Assembly: GCA_020356065.1 (NCBI GenBank)
Contig: CP070632.1
Coordinates: forward strand, 1,800,340-1,834,796
Source of the DNA: Nitrospiraceae bacterium
Lineage (GTDB): Bacteria; Nitrospirota; Thermodesulfovibrionia; UBA6902
Direction: 5' to 3'
Length of the DNA: 34,457 bases
The position numbers and the translations under genes were made by a program. Of the stretch, positions 17,227 to 28,516 are shown in pieces. The notes below the pieces were generated by a model. It saw nothing but the letters and a program-made list of their open reading frames with translations. It was not told the origin of the DNA and ran no database searches. Position 1 is the first letter of the stretch. Each line of letters starts with the position of its first letter.

Positions 17227-19677
17227 TTATTCTTTAAACAGATCACCGTTTACTCCGTTTTCCATGTCGTCCTTTTCAACAACACGGGCTACGCTCACGA
17301 CCTTATCACTTTCTGCAAGGTCTATAAGCCTGACTCCCTGAGTTGCCCTGCCGATAAGAGAAATGCTCTTTGCCCTCGTGCGTATTACCTTGCCGCTGCT
17401 GGCGATGATGATGATCTCGTCATCATTGGTTACCTGTAGCACTCCTACAACCTTACCGTTTTTGGGGGTGACTTTTATGGTAAATACGCCCTTGCCGCCC
17501 CGACTCTGTGTCCTGTACTCCTCGGCTTTGGTCCGTTTTCCATATCCCTTTTCCGTTACCGTAAGAAGGGTCGTGTCATGATCCAGAATATCGACAGAGA
17601 CAACTTCATCGTCCTGTTTGAGCTTTATGCCCCGCACTCCCTGTGCCACACGTCCCATAGCCCTTACATTGCTTTCGTTAAACCGTATGGATGAACCGCT
17701 CCGCGTGCTCAGATTGATGTCTTTATTACCATCGGTCAAGCGCACGCCAATAAGCTCATCCCCGTCTTCCAGTTTGATCGCGTTAATTCCTGTTGAACGC
17801 GGATGGCTGTAAGCTGTCAGCGCTGTCTTTTTGACCACACCATTTTTTGTGGCCATAAACAGAAACTGATCATCTTTAAATTCCTTTATCGGAAATACCG
17901 CTGTTATTCTCTCCCGGGGCGATATATGAAGCAGGTTAACAATGGCCTTCCCCTTTGCCGCCCTGCCCATCTCAGGGATCTGATAAATCTTGAGCCAATA
18001 TATCCTTCCGAGGTTGCTGAAGAACAGGACTGTCTCATGGGTTGATGCAGTAAACAGGGTCTCAACAAAATCCTCCTCCCTTGTTTCCATGCCCATGGAC
18101 CCCTTGCCTCCCCGTCTCTGGCTTCTGTAGAGGTCAAGTGCATTTCTTTTAATAAAGCCGTGATGGGAGATCGTCACTACCATCTCCTCTTCCTGGATCA
18201 GGTCTTCTATGGTGATTTCTTCGGCTTCTATTGTTATTTCCGTGCGCCTTTTATCAGCATATTTCTTCCTGATCTCCGCGAGTTCCTCTTTGATAATATC
18301 ATCCACCAGCGCAGGACTGGCCAGTATTTTTTTCAGCCTTTTTATCTCTTTTATAATGTCTTTGTAATCCTGGATTATCTTGTCCCGCTCAAGCCCGGTG
18401 AGTCTCTGCAGTCTCATGTCCAGGATTGCCTTGGCCTGGATCTCTGTAAGCGGGAATTTGCTCATCAATCCTTGCAGCGCCTCTTCAGGGCTTGTGGACG
18501 CCCGGATGAGCTTGATAATCGCATCCAGGTTGTCAAGGGCTATTTTCAGGCCTTCCAGTATATGGGCCTTTTCCTCGGCCTTTCTCAGCTCAAATTTTGT
18601 CTTTCTGACTATGACATCACGCCGGTGATTGAGAAATAATGAAAGTATCTGCTGAAGGTTTAAAACCTTTGGCTGTCCATTTACAATGGCAAGCATATTA
18701 ATGCCAAAGGTGGATTCCATGGGTGTATGCTTGTAAAGCTGATTAATGATGACCTGGGCTATTTCTCCCCGCTTTAATTCAAGCACGACTCTGATACCAT
18801 GCCTGTCAGATTCATCTCTGAGATCTGAAAGTCCCTCGATCTTCTTATGTCTGACAAGTTCGGCAATTTTTTCTATGAGTCTGGCTTTGTTCACCTGATA
18901 CGGCAGTTCCAGGACAACGATACGCTGTCCTTTCTTATGCTCTTCAATGTCAACCTTGGCCCTCATTCTGACAATGCCCCTGCCCGTGGTATAGCCGTCA
19001 TGGATTCCCTTTTTCCCATGGATTGTGCTGCCTGTGGGAAAGTCAGGGCCCTTGATCTTTTTCATCAGTTGTTTGATCGTGACCTCAGGCTCATCAATCA
19101 TCATGACAAGCCCGTCAATAACTTCTCCAAGATTATGCGGCGGAATATTGGTCGCCATACCAACGGCGATCCCTGATGCACCGTTAATAAGGAGATTGGG
19201 TACTTTTGCCGGCAGTACGATCGGCTCCAGCGTGGTCTCATCAAAGTTCGCCACAAAGTCCACGGTCTCCTTATCAATGTCCTGGAGAAGTTCTTCAGCT
19301 ATCCTGGTCATTCGAGCTTCGGTATAACGGTAGGCCGCTGCCGGGTCTCCATCTATGGAGCCGAAGTTGCCCTGACCGTCTACCAGCATATAGCGCATGT
19401 TAAAATCCTGTGCAAGCCGTACCATTGCATCATACACGGCGGAATCCCCGTGGGGATGGTATTTCTTCAGCACTTCCCCGACAACACCGGCGCTCTTGGA
19501 ATATTTTTTGCCCGGAGTCAGGCCCTCCCGAAGCATTGCGTAGAGTATGCGCCGCTGTACCGGTTTAAGCCCGTCCTTTACATCAGGTAATGCCCTTCCC
19601 ACGATTACGCTCATCGCATAATCAAGGTAGGAGGTCTTCATCTCTTCTTCAATATTTATCGCAAGCCTTGCCATCAT
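17227..19677 (-). CDS. gyrA: DNA gyrase subunit A
   Basis: An 816-aa type IIA topoisomerase subunit that breaks and rejoins DNA in the A2B2 gyrase to introduce negative supercoils. The catalytic tyrosine is Tyr118 in AAYRYTEAR. The quinolone-resistance region reads [14 protein letters not shown] with Ser79 and Asp83, the quinolone-sensitive residues. The GyrA box QRRGGKG, required for DNA wrapping and diagnostic against ParC, is at [12 protein letters not shown]; the six-bladed C-terminal repeats follow. AAGGAG lies two bases from the first ATG and five from the second (19674), so the second Met may be the true start. It follows gyrB across a 580-bp gap that contains a decayed gene. Confidence 0.97.
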   Translation of the reverse strand: MMARLAINIEEEMKTSYLDYAMSVIVGRALPDVKDGLKPVQRRILYAMLREGLTPGKKYSKSAGVVGEVLKKYHPHGDSAVYDAMVRLAQDFNMRYMLVDGQGNFGSIDGDPAAAYRYTEARMTRIAEELLQDIDKETVDFVANFDETTLEPIVLPAKVPNLLINGASGIAVGMATNIPPHNLGEVIDGLVMMIDEPEVTIKQLMKKIKGPDFPTGSTIHGKKGIHDGYTTGRGIVRMRAKVDIEEHKKGQRIVVLELPYQVNKARLIEKIAELVRHKKIEGLSDLRDESDRHGIRVVLELKRGEIAQVIINQLYKHTPMESTFGINMLAIVNGQPKVLNLQQILSLFLNHRRDVIVRKTKFELRKAEEKAHILEGLKIALDNLDAIIKLIRASTSPEEALQGLMSKFPLTEIQAKAILDMRLQRLTGLERDKIIQDYKDIIKEIKRLKKILASPALVDDIIKEELAEIRKKYADKRRTEITIEAEEITIEDLIQEEEMVVTISHHGFIKRNALDLYRSQRRGGKGSMGMETREEDFVETLFTASTHETVLFFSNLGRIYWLKIYQIPEMGRAAKGKAIVNLLHISPRERITAVFPIKEFKDDQFLFMATKNGVVKKTALTAYSHPRSTGINAIKLEDGDELIGVRLTDGNKDINLSTRSGSSIRFNESNVRAMGRVAQGVRGIKLKQDDEVVSVDILDHDTTLLTVTEKGYGKRTKAEEYRTQSRGGKGVFTIKVTPKNGKVVGVLQVTNDDEIIIIASSGKVIRTRAKSISLIGRATQGVRLIDLAESDKVVSVARVVEKDDMENGVNGDLFKE

Positions 19678-19909
19678 AACTCCTTAAAATCAGATACCTA
19701 TATAGATATGTTCAGCAGCAGATAATGATAAGTTTTAACAACCTAAAATTATAACATTTTCACAGATAAATATCACCAATGTTAGCTTAATCAGACAGAA
19801 TATAACTTCCTGGAAATAAAGAGAAAGTGAACGCTTATTCAAGAAGCCCGGATGAACCGTGATGTAATGATGAAAAACCCCGCGGCAAGACTCATTGTTT
19901 TCGCCATTG

Positions 19910-20244
19910 TCATGCCTGTCCCTCAGTAGATACTCTGTTGTAAAACGTGTGATATACGTCCTGATCAATGGGTGCCCGCTCACCGTGTACCTGCTTTTGG
20001 ATCTCCCCAGTGGGTAACTCGTAGCCATTCATTAAAGACAATCGTTAATGCGGAGCAAACCGGATATTCTTGCGCTGCGCCTTGGAAAGATTTGTGAACG
20101 CAGAGTCTGTTGGGAGATGTGGTCTTACATCTTCATCAAGATTGTTTCCCCCAAAATCGTGATCATCCCAGACCCGTCAGTTCGGCAGCCCGATCTCTCA
20201 CCGTTTTCAACAAGGGTTTTGTAATCTCTATCTGCAAACCAATT
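19910..20244 (-). pseudogene. decayed PhoD-like alkaline phosphatase fragment between gyrB and gyrA
   Basis: Reading the minus strand from 20244 gives NWFADRDYKTLVENGERSG. After a one-base shift near 20172 it gives WDDHDFGGNNLDEDV (20170-20126) and then FTNLSKAQRK up to a stop at 20045. WDDHDFG(x)N preceded by an ADRDYKxL helix is the metal-binding core of PhoD-type phosphodiesterase/alkaline phosphatases. Further downstream (20029-19910) a 39-codon open stretch, starting NGYELPTGEIQKQVHGERAP, has coding character but is unassigned. Frames are broken by shifts and stops, so no product is expected. The relic begins about 13 bases after the gyrB stop. Positions 19678-19909 hold no further recognisable feature. 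Confidence 0.7.
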
Positions 20245-20256
20245 CAATATACTGCA

Positions 20257-22650
<2,394 letters not shown>

Positions 22651-22670
22651 TCAATTCCTTTCTATAACTG

Positions 22671-22747
22671 ACAAGTAAGAACTAAGAAGTAAAAAGTGAG
22701 AGGTAAAAAAATTAACTTCTTACTTCCTGGTTTTAACTTCTCACTTT
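22671..22747. repeat. heptad repeat tract forming a hairpin between dnaN and gyrB
   Basis: Eleven 7-nt units in register: first purine-rich (AGAACTA, AGAAGTA, AAAAGTG, AGAGGTA from 22678), then pyrimidine-rich (TAACTTC, TTACTTC, CTGGTTT, TAACTTC, TCACTTT to 22747). Positions 22692-22704 pair almost fully with 22735-22748, so the minus-strand transcript could form a stem with a 30-nt loop just after the dnaN stop. It may end or slow transcription, or be a dispersed repeat. Confidence 0.7.
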
Positions 22748-22748
22748 T

Positions 22749-23858
22749 CTATGTTCTCATGGGCATAACAACGCACGTGTAGTCTGTGTTGTCCGGTTCC
22801 CCTAACAGGGTAGGGCTTAACGGCTCCTGAAGCCTGATAATGACCTGTTCTCCATCCATGGCCTGGAGGATATCCATAAGATAACGGGCATTGTACCCTA
22901 TGGTAAGCTGGTCTCCCTTGTACTGGGCCGCGACATCTTCTCTGGCCTCGCCGATATCAGGATTCATGGATATCAATGTTATCTTTCCCTCTTCCAGGTC
23001 AAACCGTACCGCATTTGTTCTTTCCCTGCTCATGATCGAGGTCCTTCTCAGGGCCTTGAGCAGGGACAGCTTGTCAACAATAACCTCTTTTTCATTGTCT
23101 TTGGGAATAACCTGTTCATAATTCGGGTATGTACCTTCTATCAGTCTGGAGGTAAGCACAATATCATCGGTACTGAAAAACAGGTGGTTTTTGTCTATAT
23201 AGATGGTAATATTGTCGTCTCTTGATTCGGCAAGTTTCTTCAGTTCCATTGCGGCCTTTTTGGGAAGAATCAGTTTTTTCTCTTCACGGATCTGTCCCTC
23301 GATGTTTGCGGATATGACCGAAAGCCTGTGGCCGTCAGTACCGACCATTCTCAGTTCAATATTCTTTTTCACCGGGCTGAAATGCATAAGAAGACCGTTC
23401 AGCGTATATCGTGTATCGCTCTCTCCTGTAGCGTAGATTGTTTTTTCTATCATGTTTTTCAGGGTCTCAGCCTTGATCGTTACCTCATCTGTTTTACTTA
23501 CCTCTGGCAGTGTCGGAAAATCCTCTTCAGGAAGCCCCATTAATTTAAACGTACTCTTTCCTGATGACACCTTGATCCAGTTGTTATCCTGTGATTCCAG
23601 CAGTATTTCACCCTCTACTTCCCTGGCGATTTCAAACAGTTTCTTGGCCGGGATGCAGAGACTCCCCGTATCCAGGATCTCAGCCTTGAGAGGTCCCTTA
23701 AGCGCAATATCAAGATCTGTCGCCATAAGCGATGCTGACTTCTTTACTTTCAACAGGAAATGGCTGAGTATGGGCATCGTGGTCTTTTTGTCTACAATGC
23801 CCTGAACACTTTGTAATGAACTCTGTATGTCTTCCTTCTGAATCTTCAGCTTCATCAT
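22749..23858 (-). CDS. dnaN: DNA polymerase III beta subunit (sliding clamp)
   Basis: A 369-aa clamp that encircles DNA as a homodimer and holds the polymerase on its template. Three clamp folds are visible in order. Signature pieces are MPILSHFLL (28-36), FKLMGLPEEDFPTLP, the segment TDGHRLSV in the middle domain, and the C-terminal VVMPMR that forms part of the protein-binding groove. Two ATG codons stand at the start; GGAGG is only two bases from the first and five from the second (ATG ending at 23855), so the second is the better-spaced start. It follows dnaA by 108 bases, as in many bacteria. Confidence 0.97.
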   Translation of the reverse strand: MMKLKIQKEDIQSSLQSVQGIVDKKTTMPILSHFLLKVKKSASLMATDLDIALKGPLKAEILDTGSLCIPAKKLFEIAREVEGEILLESQDNNWIKVSSGKSTFKLMGLPEEDFPTLPEVSKTDEVTIKAETLKNMIEKTIYATGESDTRYTLNGLLMHFSPVKKNIELRMVGTDGHRLSVISANIEGQIREEKKLILPKKAAMELKKLAESRDDNITIYIDKNHLFFSTDDIVLTSRLIEGTYPNYEQVIPKDNEKEVIVDKLSLLKALRRTSIMSRERTNAVRFDLEEGKITLISMNPDIGEAREDVAAQYKGDQLTIGYNARYLMDILQAMDGEQVIIRLQEPLSPTLLGEPDNTDYTCVVMPMRT

Positions 23859-23947
23859 GTCCTCCCTGATTACACCTGTTTTAAAATAATTGCACAGATG
23901 AGGTGATTATACATATGCGACAATGCTATCTGTGTAATCCTGTCTTG

Positions 23948-23956
23948 TCATCCACA
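23948..23956. promoter_or_regulatory. DnaA-box-like site between dnaA and dnaN
   Basis: TCATCCACA differs at one position from the consensus TTATCCACA. It lies in the 108-bp dnaA-dnaN gap, a place where origin boxes occur in some bacteria. A single near-match is weak evidence. Confidence 0.4.
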
Positions 23957-23966
23957 TGATCATCAG

Positions 23967-25304
23967 TTAATAACTTTTGATCTTCTTTATGAGATAATCT
24001 ATTTTTTTGGCAAATTCCTCATCATTTTTTCTTCGTTCTTCAATCAGTTTGCAGGCGTGAATCACCGTTGAATGGTCCTTCCCTCCAAAGTTCTTCCCAA
24101 TTTCACTAAGTGACGTGTCGGTGAGGGTCTTGCTCAGATACATGGCTACCTGCCTAGGGAAGGCAATATCACGTGTCCTCTTCTTCGCTTTTATGTCCTG
24201 AACCTTCAGCCTGAAATATTCACAGACCATTTTCTGGATATAATCAACGGTGAGCGCCTTTTCCTCATCATGAATAAGGTCTTTTAAAACATTCTTTGCC
24301 ATGTCGATCGTTATGGCCTGGCCCGTAAGTGATGCGTGTGCACCAAGCCGTATCATGCAGGCTTCCAGGTCCCGGATATTGGATTTGATCTTGCTCGCTA
24401 AAAAGAAGCTGACATCTTCGGGAAGTTCAATATGCTCCATTTCGGATTTCTTTCCAAGTATGGCCATCTTGGTTTCAACATCAGGTATCTGGATATCAGC
24501 AATGAGACCCATCCCAAACCGTGACCGCAGTCTCTCAGTGATGGGAGAAATGTCTTTCGGCAGCCTGTCACTGGAAAACACTATCTGTTTATGCGTGTCG
24601 TACAGGGCATTGAATGTATGAAACAGTTCTTCCTGGGTGCCGCTTTTGCCCGCAATAAACTGAATGTCATCTATGATCAAGACATCAAGGTTTCTGTACT
24701 TGGATTTGAATTCATCCATCTTATCATTACGCATCGAATATACAAATTCATTGGTAAACTGCTCGGCCGGCGCGTACAGTATTTTTACGTTCGGATTTTT
24801 GTCTATTATGGTGTTGCCTATCGCATTCATCAGGTGTGTTTTTCCAAGACCAACGCCTCCATAAATGAAGAGAGGGTTATACGCCTTGCCCGGTGCATCA
24901 GCAATCGCCCGTGACGCAGCATGAGCAAACTGGTTGCTTGCTCCCACAACAAAAATATCAAAGGTAAATTTAGGGTTAAGAAATATGCCCCGGCTGGCAA
25001 GTTTTGCCCTACGGTCTTCCTGCCGATTTTCAATTTTTTTTATGGCAGGGTCTTTCTTCTTATCCACAACACTGAATTTGACAGAAATTTCTTCATTTAA
25101 AAAATGTGCGATTGTTTCCGAAATAAGTCCGGGGTAGTGGTCCTCAATCCATTCCTTGAAAAATTTATTGGGCACTTCAAGCACGACCTGACCGTTTTTC
25201 AGTTGAACCGGTTTTAATGGTTTAAACCACAGATCAAATGTTTGATTGCCTACTTTAGACCCAATAATTTCTATCGCATTTGACCAGACTTCTTCTATTT
25301 TCAT
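23967..25304 (-). CDS. dnaA: chromosomal replication initiator DnaA
   Basis: A 445-aa initiator that binds DnaA boxes and melts the origin. Domain I (1-80) is the helicase/partner-binding part. The short domain II linker (about 81-105) is Lys/Arg-rich. The AAA+ domain III has Walker A GGVGLGKTH (149-157), Walker B LIIDDIQF (209-216) and SRFGMGL (261-267) with the arginine of box VII. Domain IV ends with the DNA-binding signature DHSTVIHA (410-417). All key residues are intact. It reads away from the adjacent origin-like DNA (25305-25536) and is followed by dnaN. Confidence 0.98.
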   Translation of the reverse strand: MKIEEVWSNAIEIIGSKVGNQTFDLWFKPLKPVQLKNGQVVLEVPNKFFKEWIEDHYPGLISETIAHFLNEEISVKFSVVDKKKDPAIKKIENRQEDRRAKLASRGIFLNPKFTFDIFVVGASNQFAHAASRAIADAPGKAYNPLFIYGGVGLGKTHLMNAIGNTIIDKNPNVKILYAPAEQFTNEFVYSMRNDKMDEFKSKYRNLDVLIIDDIQFIAGKSGTQEELFHTFNALYDTHKQIVFSSDRLPKDISPITERLRSRFGMGLIADIQIPDVETKMAILGKKSEMEHIELPEDVSFFLASKIKSNIRDLEACMIRLGAHASLTGQAITIDMAKNVLKDLIHDEEKALTVDYIQKMVCEYFRLKVQDIKAKKRTRDIAFPRQVAMYLSKTLTDTSLSEIGKNFGGKDHSTVIHACKLIEERRKNDEEFAKKIDYLIKKIKSY

Positions 25305-25536
25305 CTTTTCTTTCTTATTGATTAATAAGACTTTTTTGAGATGACCACTATAGTTACTAACAATTGTTTATAATCTGTTGATAACCCCCCCAGAAAGAGA
25401 GTGAGTTATTATATATCATATGATTTGTCATAGGCAAGCTTTTTTAGTCCATAAAGAAAAAAAATCTTTTCAATATAAATTTATTTTGTGCTATAGTATG
25501 ATAACTTTTTAACTTTAAAAGATAAATTGAGGATTT
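25305..25536. other. oriC: probable origin of replication (oriC)
   Basis: The 232-bp gap upstream of dnaA contains two DnaA-box-like sites on the minus strand: TTATAAACA (25373-25365) and TTATCAACA (25384-25376). Their starts are exactly 11 bp apart, one helical turn, followed by a run of C. The second site is one mismatch from TTATCCACA. Right of them (25400-25520) lies a strongly AT-rich stretch that could serve as the unwinding element. Gene orientation changes here, leftward on one side and mainly rightward on the other, which supports an origin. The number of good boxes is small, so part of the origin may extend into the dnaA-dnaN gap. Confidence 0.65.
25467..25497 (+). promoter_or_regulatory. 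candidate promoter for the small Cys-rich gene
   Basis: An extended -10 (TG, one base, TATAGT at 25492-25497) lies 18-19 bases after TTTCA-type -35 sequence (25467-25473) and about 40 bases before the ATG at 25537. The region is AT-rich, so chance matches are possible. Confidence 0.35.
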
Positions 25537-25671
25537 ATGGCCTGCAAACCAAAATCAACATGTGGTCCATCTTCAAATGCAGTTAAGTGTGCATCCAAAA
25601 CAAGAGAAGGAAAAAAATGTAAAAATAATGCCACGGGAAGATCAAAGTACTGTGCTGCTCATAAAAAATAA
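25537..25671 (+). CDS. 44-aa Cys-rich protein (DUF5763-like zinc-binding)
   Basis: A short gene with ATG after TTGAGGA. The product has Cys at 3, 9, 18, 28 and 39 and His at 42. The block VKCASKTREGKKCKN, then GRSKYCAAH, matches the pattern of small DUF5763-like proteins (C-A-x-T-x-x-G-x-x-C-x...G-x-x-x-C-x-x-H). It probably folds round one zinc ion (C18, C28, C39, H42). The protein is strongly basic (many Lys), so nucleic-acid binding is plausible, but no function is known. It is the first gene right of the proposed origin, divergent from dnaA, and may belong to the origin-proximal regulon simply by position. Confidence 0.75.
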   Translation: MACKPKSTCGPSSNAVKCASKTREGKKCKNNATGRSKYCAAHKK

Positions 25672-25700
25672 GTAACGCTTGGAAAAAGCATTAAAAAAAG

Positions 25701-25732
25701 GGTTCAAGGTTTCGAGGATTCAGGTGTTAAAT
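25701..25732. repeat. octad repeat tract after the Cys-rich gene
   Basis: Four 8-nt units (GGTTCAAG, GTTTCGAG, GATTCAGG, TGTTAAAT) in register, resembling the tract at 1706. They lie in the intergenic stretch 25672-25856, which otherwise shows only AT-rich sequence. Confidence 0.45.
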
Positions 25733-25856
25733 AATTTTGTGAGCATCATAATACCTGCTGTATTCAGAATAATGTTTAGCCAGAGCCAGTATAAACTATC
25801 TCTTTCAGGAGCACCAATCCTGGACCCTTTTTAAATTTATGAATAATAAATAACAT

Positions 25857-26957
25857 TCATGACAGGAGTAGTTTCCCATTTTGAAGCAAAACTCTTTTTT
25901 TCCCACACCTTGAAATCAAAATGACCGTCGGTTTAAAAAAAACAAAGTCCTGATGAAACGAGGTACTGATGTTTCCCCCAAAAGAGCTGTTGTCACCAAA
26001 TGCTATATGTACGGTGCCGAGGATTTTTTCAGATTCCAGAATATTGTCAGGTCTACGGGCTTTATCATTCGTGCCGATGCCTAATTCCGCAATATTCCGG
26101 TTTTCTTTTTTCTCAGCTAATTTTGTTTCAAGATCCTGTACATATGTTTCCCGTCCTTGAAGCTGTGTAACCATTCCTTTTTCCACCGTCGCTATTACTG
26201 GACTTTTTAATTTTCGTGTCGGCGCCCACTCAAGGACCAGCGTTCCACGTGCTGTTCCTTCAAGGGGCGCAAGATAGACTTCGCCTGCCGGCAGATTACT
26301 GAACTGACCGGGTTTTGCAATCATGCCTGTGTCAGGGAGTGCTTTTCTCCCCTGCGTGGAAAACGATATGGATGTGCCGTTAGGACATTCTATCTCAATC
26401 CTGTTGAATTTGTTCACTATCCTTGCCACTTTAACGGTCCTCTCATACATGTTCTTCCAATCTACTGTCATGGCTCCGCTGAGCATCTGTTTATCGAACA
26501 AGGGCATGCTTGCATATCTGGCACCACAGATTCCGTTTAACATGTCACGAAACCTTGTATGACTTGTTGAATAATAGGGTATGGCAATAACAGCGTTTAC
26601 AGCATCTTTTTTATGTTTTTTTATGATTTTCTCAACGTTCATCAATCCTGTGCTGCTTATTTTTTTCCGCAGCAGGGGATTTAAAAATTTATTTTTTCTT
26701 AATTCATGTACGGCAGATGCACCGAAAGCCTCAATCCATATATTTTCCGGAGGTTCTGTTCCATGGCATCCGGTTGGAACACTTTCAACATACCGAATAT
26801 GATCTGTATATTGCTGCCCTGCTTTATAAATGAGCTTTCCAATTTTCCTCAGGTCGTTATATAAGGCGTCTGTAAAAATGAGCACACGTTCTGTTTTTTT
26901 GATACCCAGATTTACATAAAAGATATTTTTAATGGTTTTACCTGATATGTCTGTCAT
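25857..26957 (-). CDS. M29-family aminopeptidase-like protein
   Basis: A 366-aa protein resembling thermophilic aminopeptidase T (family M29, PF02073). The substrate/metal region shows FSNLPAGEVYLAPLEGTA. Further on are the ELGIG stretch (NIAELGIGTN) and the segment GTVHIAFGDNSSFGG followed by SFHQDFV, where family members place metal-binding Glu, His and Asp. These motifs are in the usual order, so it probably binds two metals and removes N-terminal residues from peptides. The N-terminal half is more divergent and includes unusual Lys-rich segments, so the substrate may differ. There is no signal peptide; it is cytoplasmic. It is the only minus-strand gene right of the proposed origin, and has no close partner. 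Confidence 0.8.
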   Translation of the reverse strand: MTDISGKTIKNIFYVNLGIKKTERVLIFTDALYNDLRKIGKLIYKAGQQYTDHIRYVESVPTGCHGTEPPENIWIEAFGASAVHELRKNKFLNPLLRKKISSTGLMNVEKIIKKHKKDAVNAVIAIPYYSTSHTRFRDMLNGICGARYASMPLFDKQMLSGAMTVDWKNMYERTVKVARIVNKFNRIEIECPNGTSISFSTQGRKALPDTGMIAKPGQFSNLPAGEVYLAPLEGTARGTLVLEWAPTRKLKSPVIATVEKGMVTQLQGRETYVQDLETKLAEKKENRNIAELGIGTNDKARRPDNILESEKILGTVHIAFGDNSSFGGNISTSFHQDFVFFKPTVILISRCGKKRVLLQNGKLLLS

Positions 26958-27422
26958 TGATGGTTTTTATTTTCCTTTAATATCTGTTATCAGTATTTAT
27001 ATTTAAATATAAGAATAATAAAAGCAATAGCATTGTTGACGTTGTGCATTACCCGTTTAACGTATCTGAAAATACACACGAATTCATGGTGCATACATTG
27101 TGAATTCAGGGTTGGGGAAACTTGACAAATACAGGTTGAAATGATAGTCTTCAACGTTGGAAATTGATCCATGCTGCTTGCCGGATTCTCAGTATCTCAT
27201 GTTAATAATTTATAGATAAGTCATCTAAGCTATCAGAAGAACTGTCTCCATATTCATTAACATGCTGTGCATAAGATACACGGGGAGTGTACATTTGATT
27301 TGAATCCTGAAAGAGGTTTAAAAAGTTATTAACATTTATTACGACGCATCCAACAGATTCTGTACAGCAATTAATGAATAAACAGCAGGATAAGACATAC
27401 GGGAAGGATACATAAAACATTC
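26958..27422. other. 465-bp intergenic region, no supported gene
   Basis: AT-rich DNA between the divergent aminopeptidase and serC genes. Two minus-strand frames (27172-26990 and 27420-27202) have no ribosome-binding sites; the second has a hydrophobic, Cys-rich start that could pass for a lipoprotein signal but is weak. An inverted repeat GAATTCA (27080-27086) and TGAATTC (27101-27107) lies near the middle. TTGACA at 27122 lacks a convincing -10. Promoters for both flanking genes should lie here. Confidence 0.5.
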
Positions 27423-28505
27423 ATGTCAAGAATATACAATTTCAGCGCCGGACCTGCCATGCTGCCGGAAGACGTCATGAAACAGGCAGCCATGGAGATG
27501 ACCGACTGGCACGGCAGCGGAATGTCAGTGATGGAGATGAGCCACAGGGGGAAGGAATTTGTATCTATCGCCCAGAAAGCTGAGTCTGATCTGAGAGAAC
27601 TCATGTCTATACCGGATCATTATACAGTGCTCTTTTTGCAGGGCGGGGCCTCCAGTCAGTTTGCCATGGTACCGATGAACCTGTTAAAAGGAAAAAAAAG
27701 AGCTGACTACATTAATACAGGCGCCTGGTCCAAAAAAGCCATTGCCGAGGCAGAACATTACTGCCAGGTCAATGTGGCTGCTTCCGGTGCATCAGATAAC
27801 TTTACATCAATACCTGAAGAGTCTGAATGGTCACTCAGTGCAGATGCAGCATATGTACATTACACGCCAAACGAAACCATCGGAGGGGTTGAATTCCACT
27901 GGATACCGGATACCGGCACGGTCCCTCTTGTTGCGGATATGTCATCAACGATTCTGTCGCGTCCGATAGATGTAAGCAGATATGGGGTTATCTATGCGGG
28001 AGCCCAGAAAAATATCGGACCTGCGGGGCTAACAATTGTAATTATACGCGAAGACCTTATTGGCAATGAGATGGCAGCTACCCCTACCATGTTCAAATAC
28101 TCGGCCATGGCAAAGGCCGGATCCATGTATAATACCCCCCCTACATATAGCTGGTACATGGCCGGGCTTGTATTTGAATGGATCAGGAAACGCGGCGGTC
28201 TTGAAAAAATGGCTGAAACAAATAAAAACAAGGCAGACAAATTATATGCCGCAATAGATAATTCAAAATTTTATAATAATCCGGTTGACATGAAATGCAG
28301 ATCATGGATGAATGTCCCTTTTACACTGGCAAAACCTGATCTGGACAGCATATTTCTTGAACAGGCAAAAGCAGCGGGTCTTGTGACGCTGAAAGGACAT
28401 CGCTCGGTAGGAGGTATGCGGGCAAGCATTTATAATGCAATGCCGGCAGAAGGAGTGGATGCCCTGATATCGTTTATGGAGACATTCGAGAGGGAGAATG
28501 CTTAA
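27423..28505 (+). CDS. serC: phosphoserine aminotransferase
   Basis: A 360-aa PLP-dependent class V aminotransferase that converts 3-phosphohydroxypyruvate plus glutamate to phosphoserine and 2-oxoglutarate (also used in pyridoxine synthesis). The start YNFSAGPAMLP (5-15) is the family hallmark. The PLP lysine is Lys196 in YAGAQKNIGPAG, Asp172 in VADMSS contacts the cofactor, and the substrate-side arginines lie in MSHRGKEF and GHRSVGGMRASIYNA. Length is standard. It is followed by serA, with a heptad tract between, then purA, all on the same strand. The product of SerA is the substrate of SerC, so the pair covers two consecutive steps. Confidence 0.97.
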   Translation: MSRIYNFSAGPAMLPEDVMKQAAMEMTDWHGSGMSVMEMSHRGKEFVSIAQKAESDLRELMSIPDHYTVLFLQGGASSQFAMVPMNLLKGKKRADYINTGAWSKKAIAEAEHYCQVNVAASGASDNFTSIPEESEWSLSADAAYVHYTPNETIGGVEFHWIPDTGTVPLVADMSSTILSRPIDVSRYGVIYAGAQKNIGPAGLTIVIIREDLIGNEMAATPTMFKYSAMAKAGSMYNTPPTYSWYMAGLVFEWIRKRGGLEKMAETNKNKADKLYAAIDNSKFYNNPVDMKCRSWMNVPFTLAKPDLDSIFLEQAKAAGLVTLKGHRSVGGMRASIYNAMPAEGVDALISFMETFERENA

Positions 28506-28516
28506 CAGCTGTTAAG
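28501..28516. promoter_or_regulatory. 16-bp perfect palindrome at the serC stop codon
   Basis: CTTAACAGCTGTTAAG is an uninterrupted palindrome. It includes the serC stop (TAA, 28503-28505) and ends at the first base of the heptad tract. There is no T-run, so a protein-binding site or a recombination/insertion border is as likely as a terminator. Confidence 0.55.

Noticed and set aside
27122-27150. Sigma-70 promoter beginning TTGACA
   Set aside because: The hexamer 17 bases on is a poor -10, so it was not listed as a feature.
27202-27420. Small lipoprotein-like frame divergent from serC
   Set aside because: The Cys-rich hydrophobic start is suggestive, but there is no ribosome-binding site and no clean lipobox.
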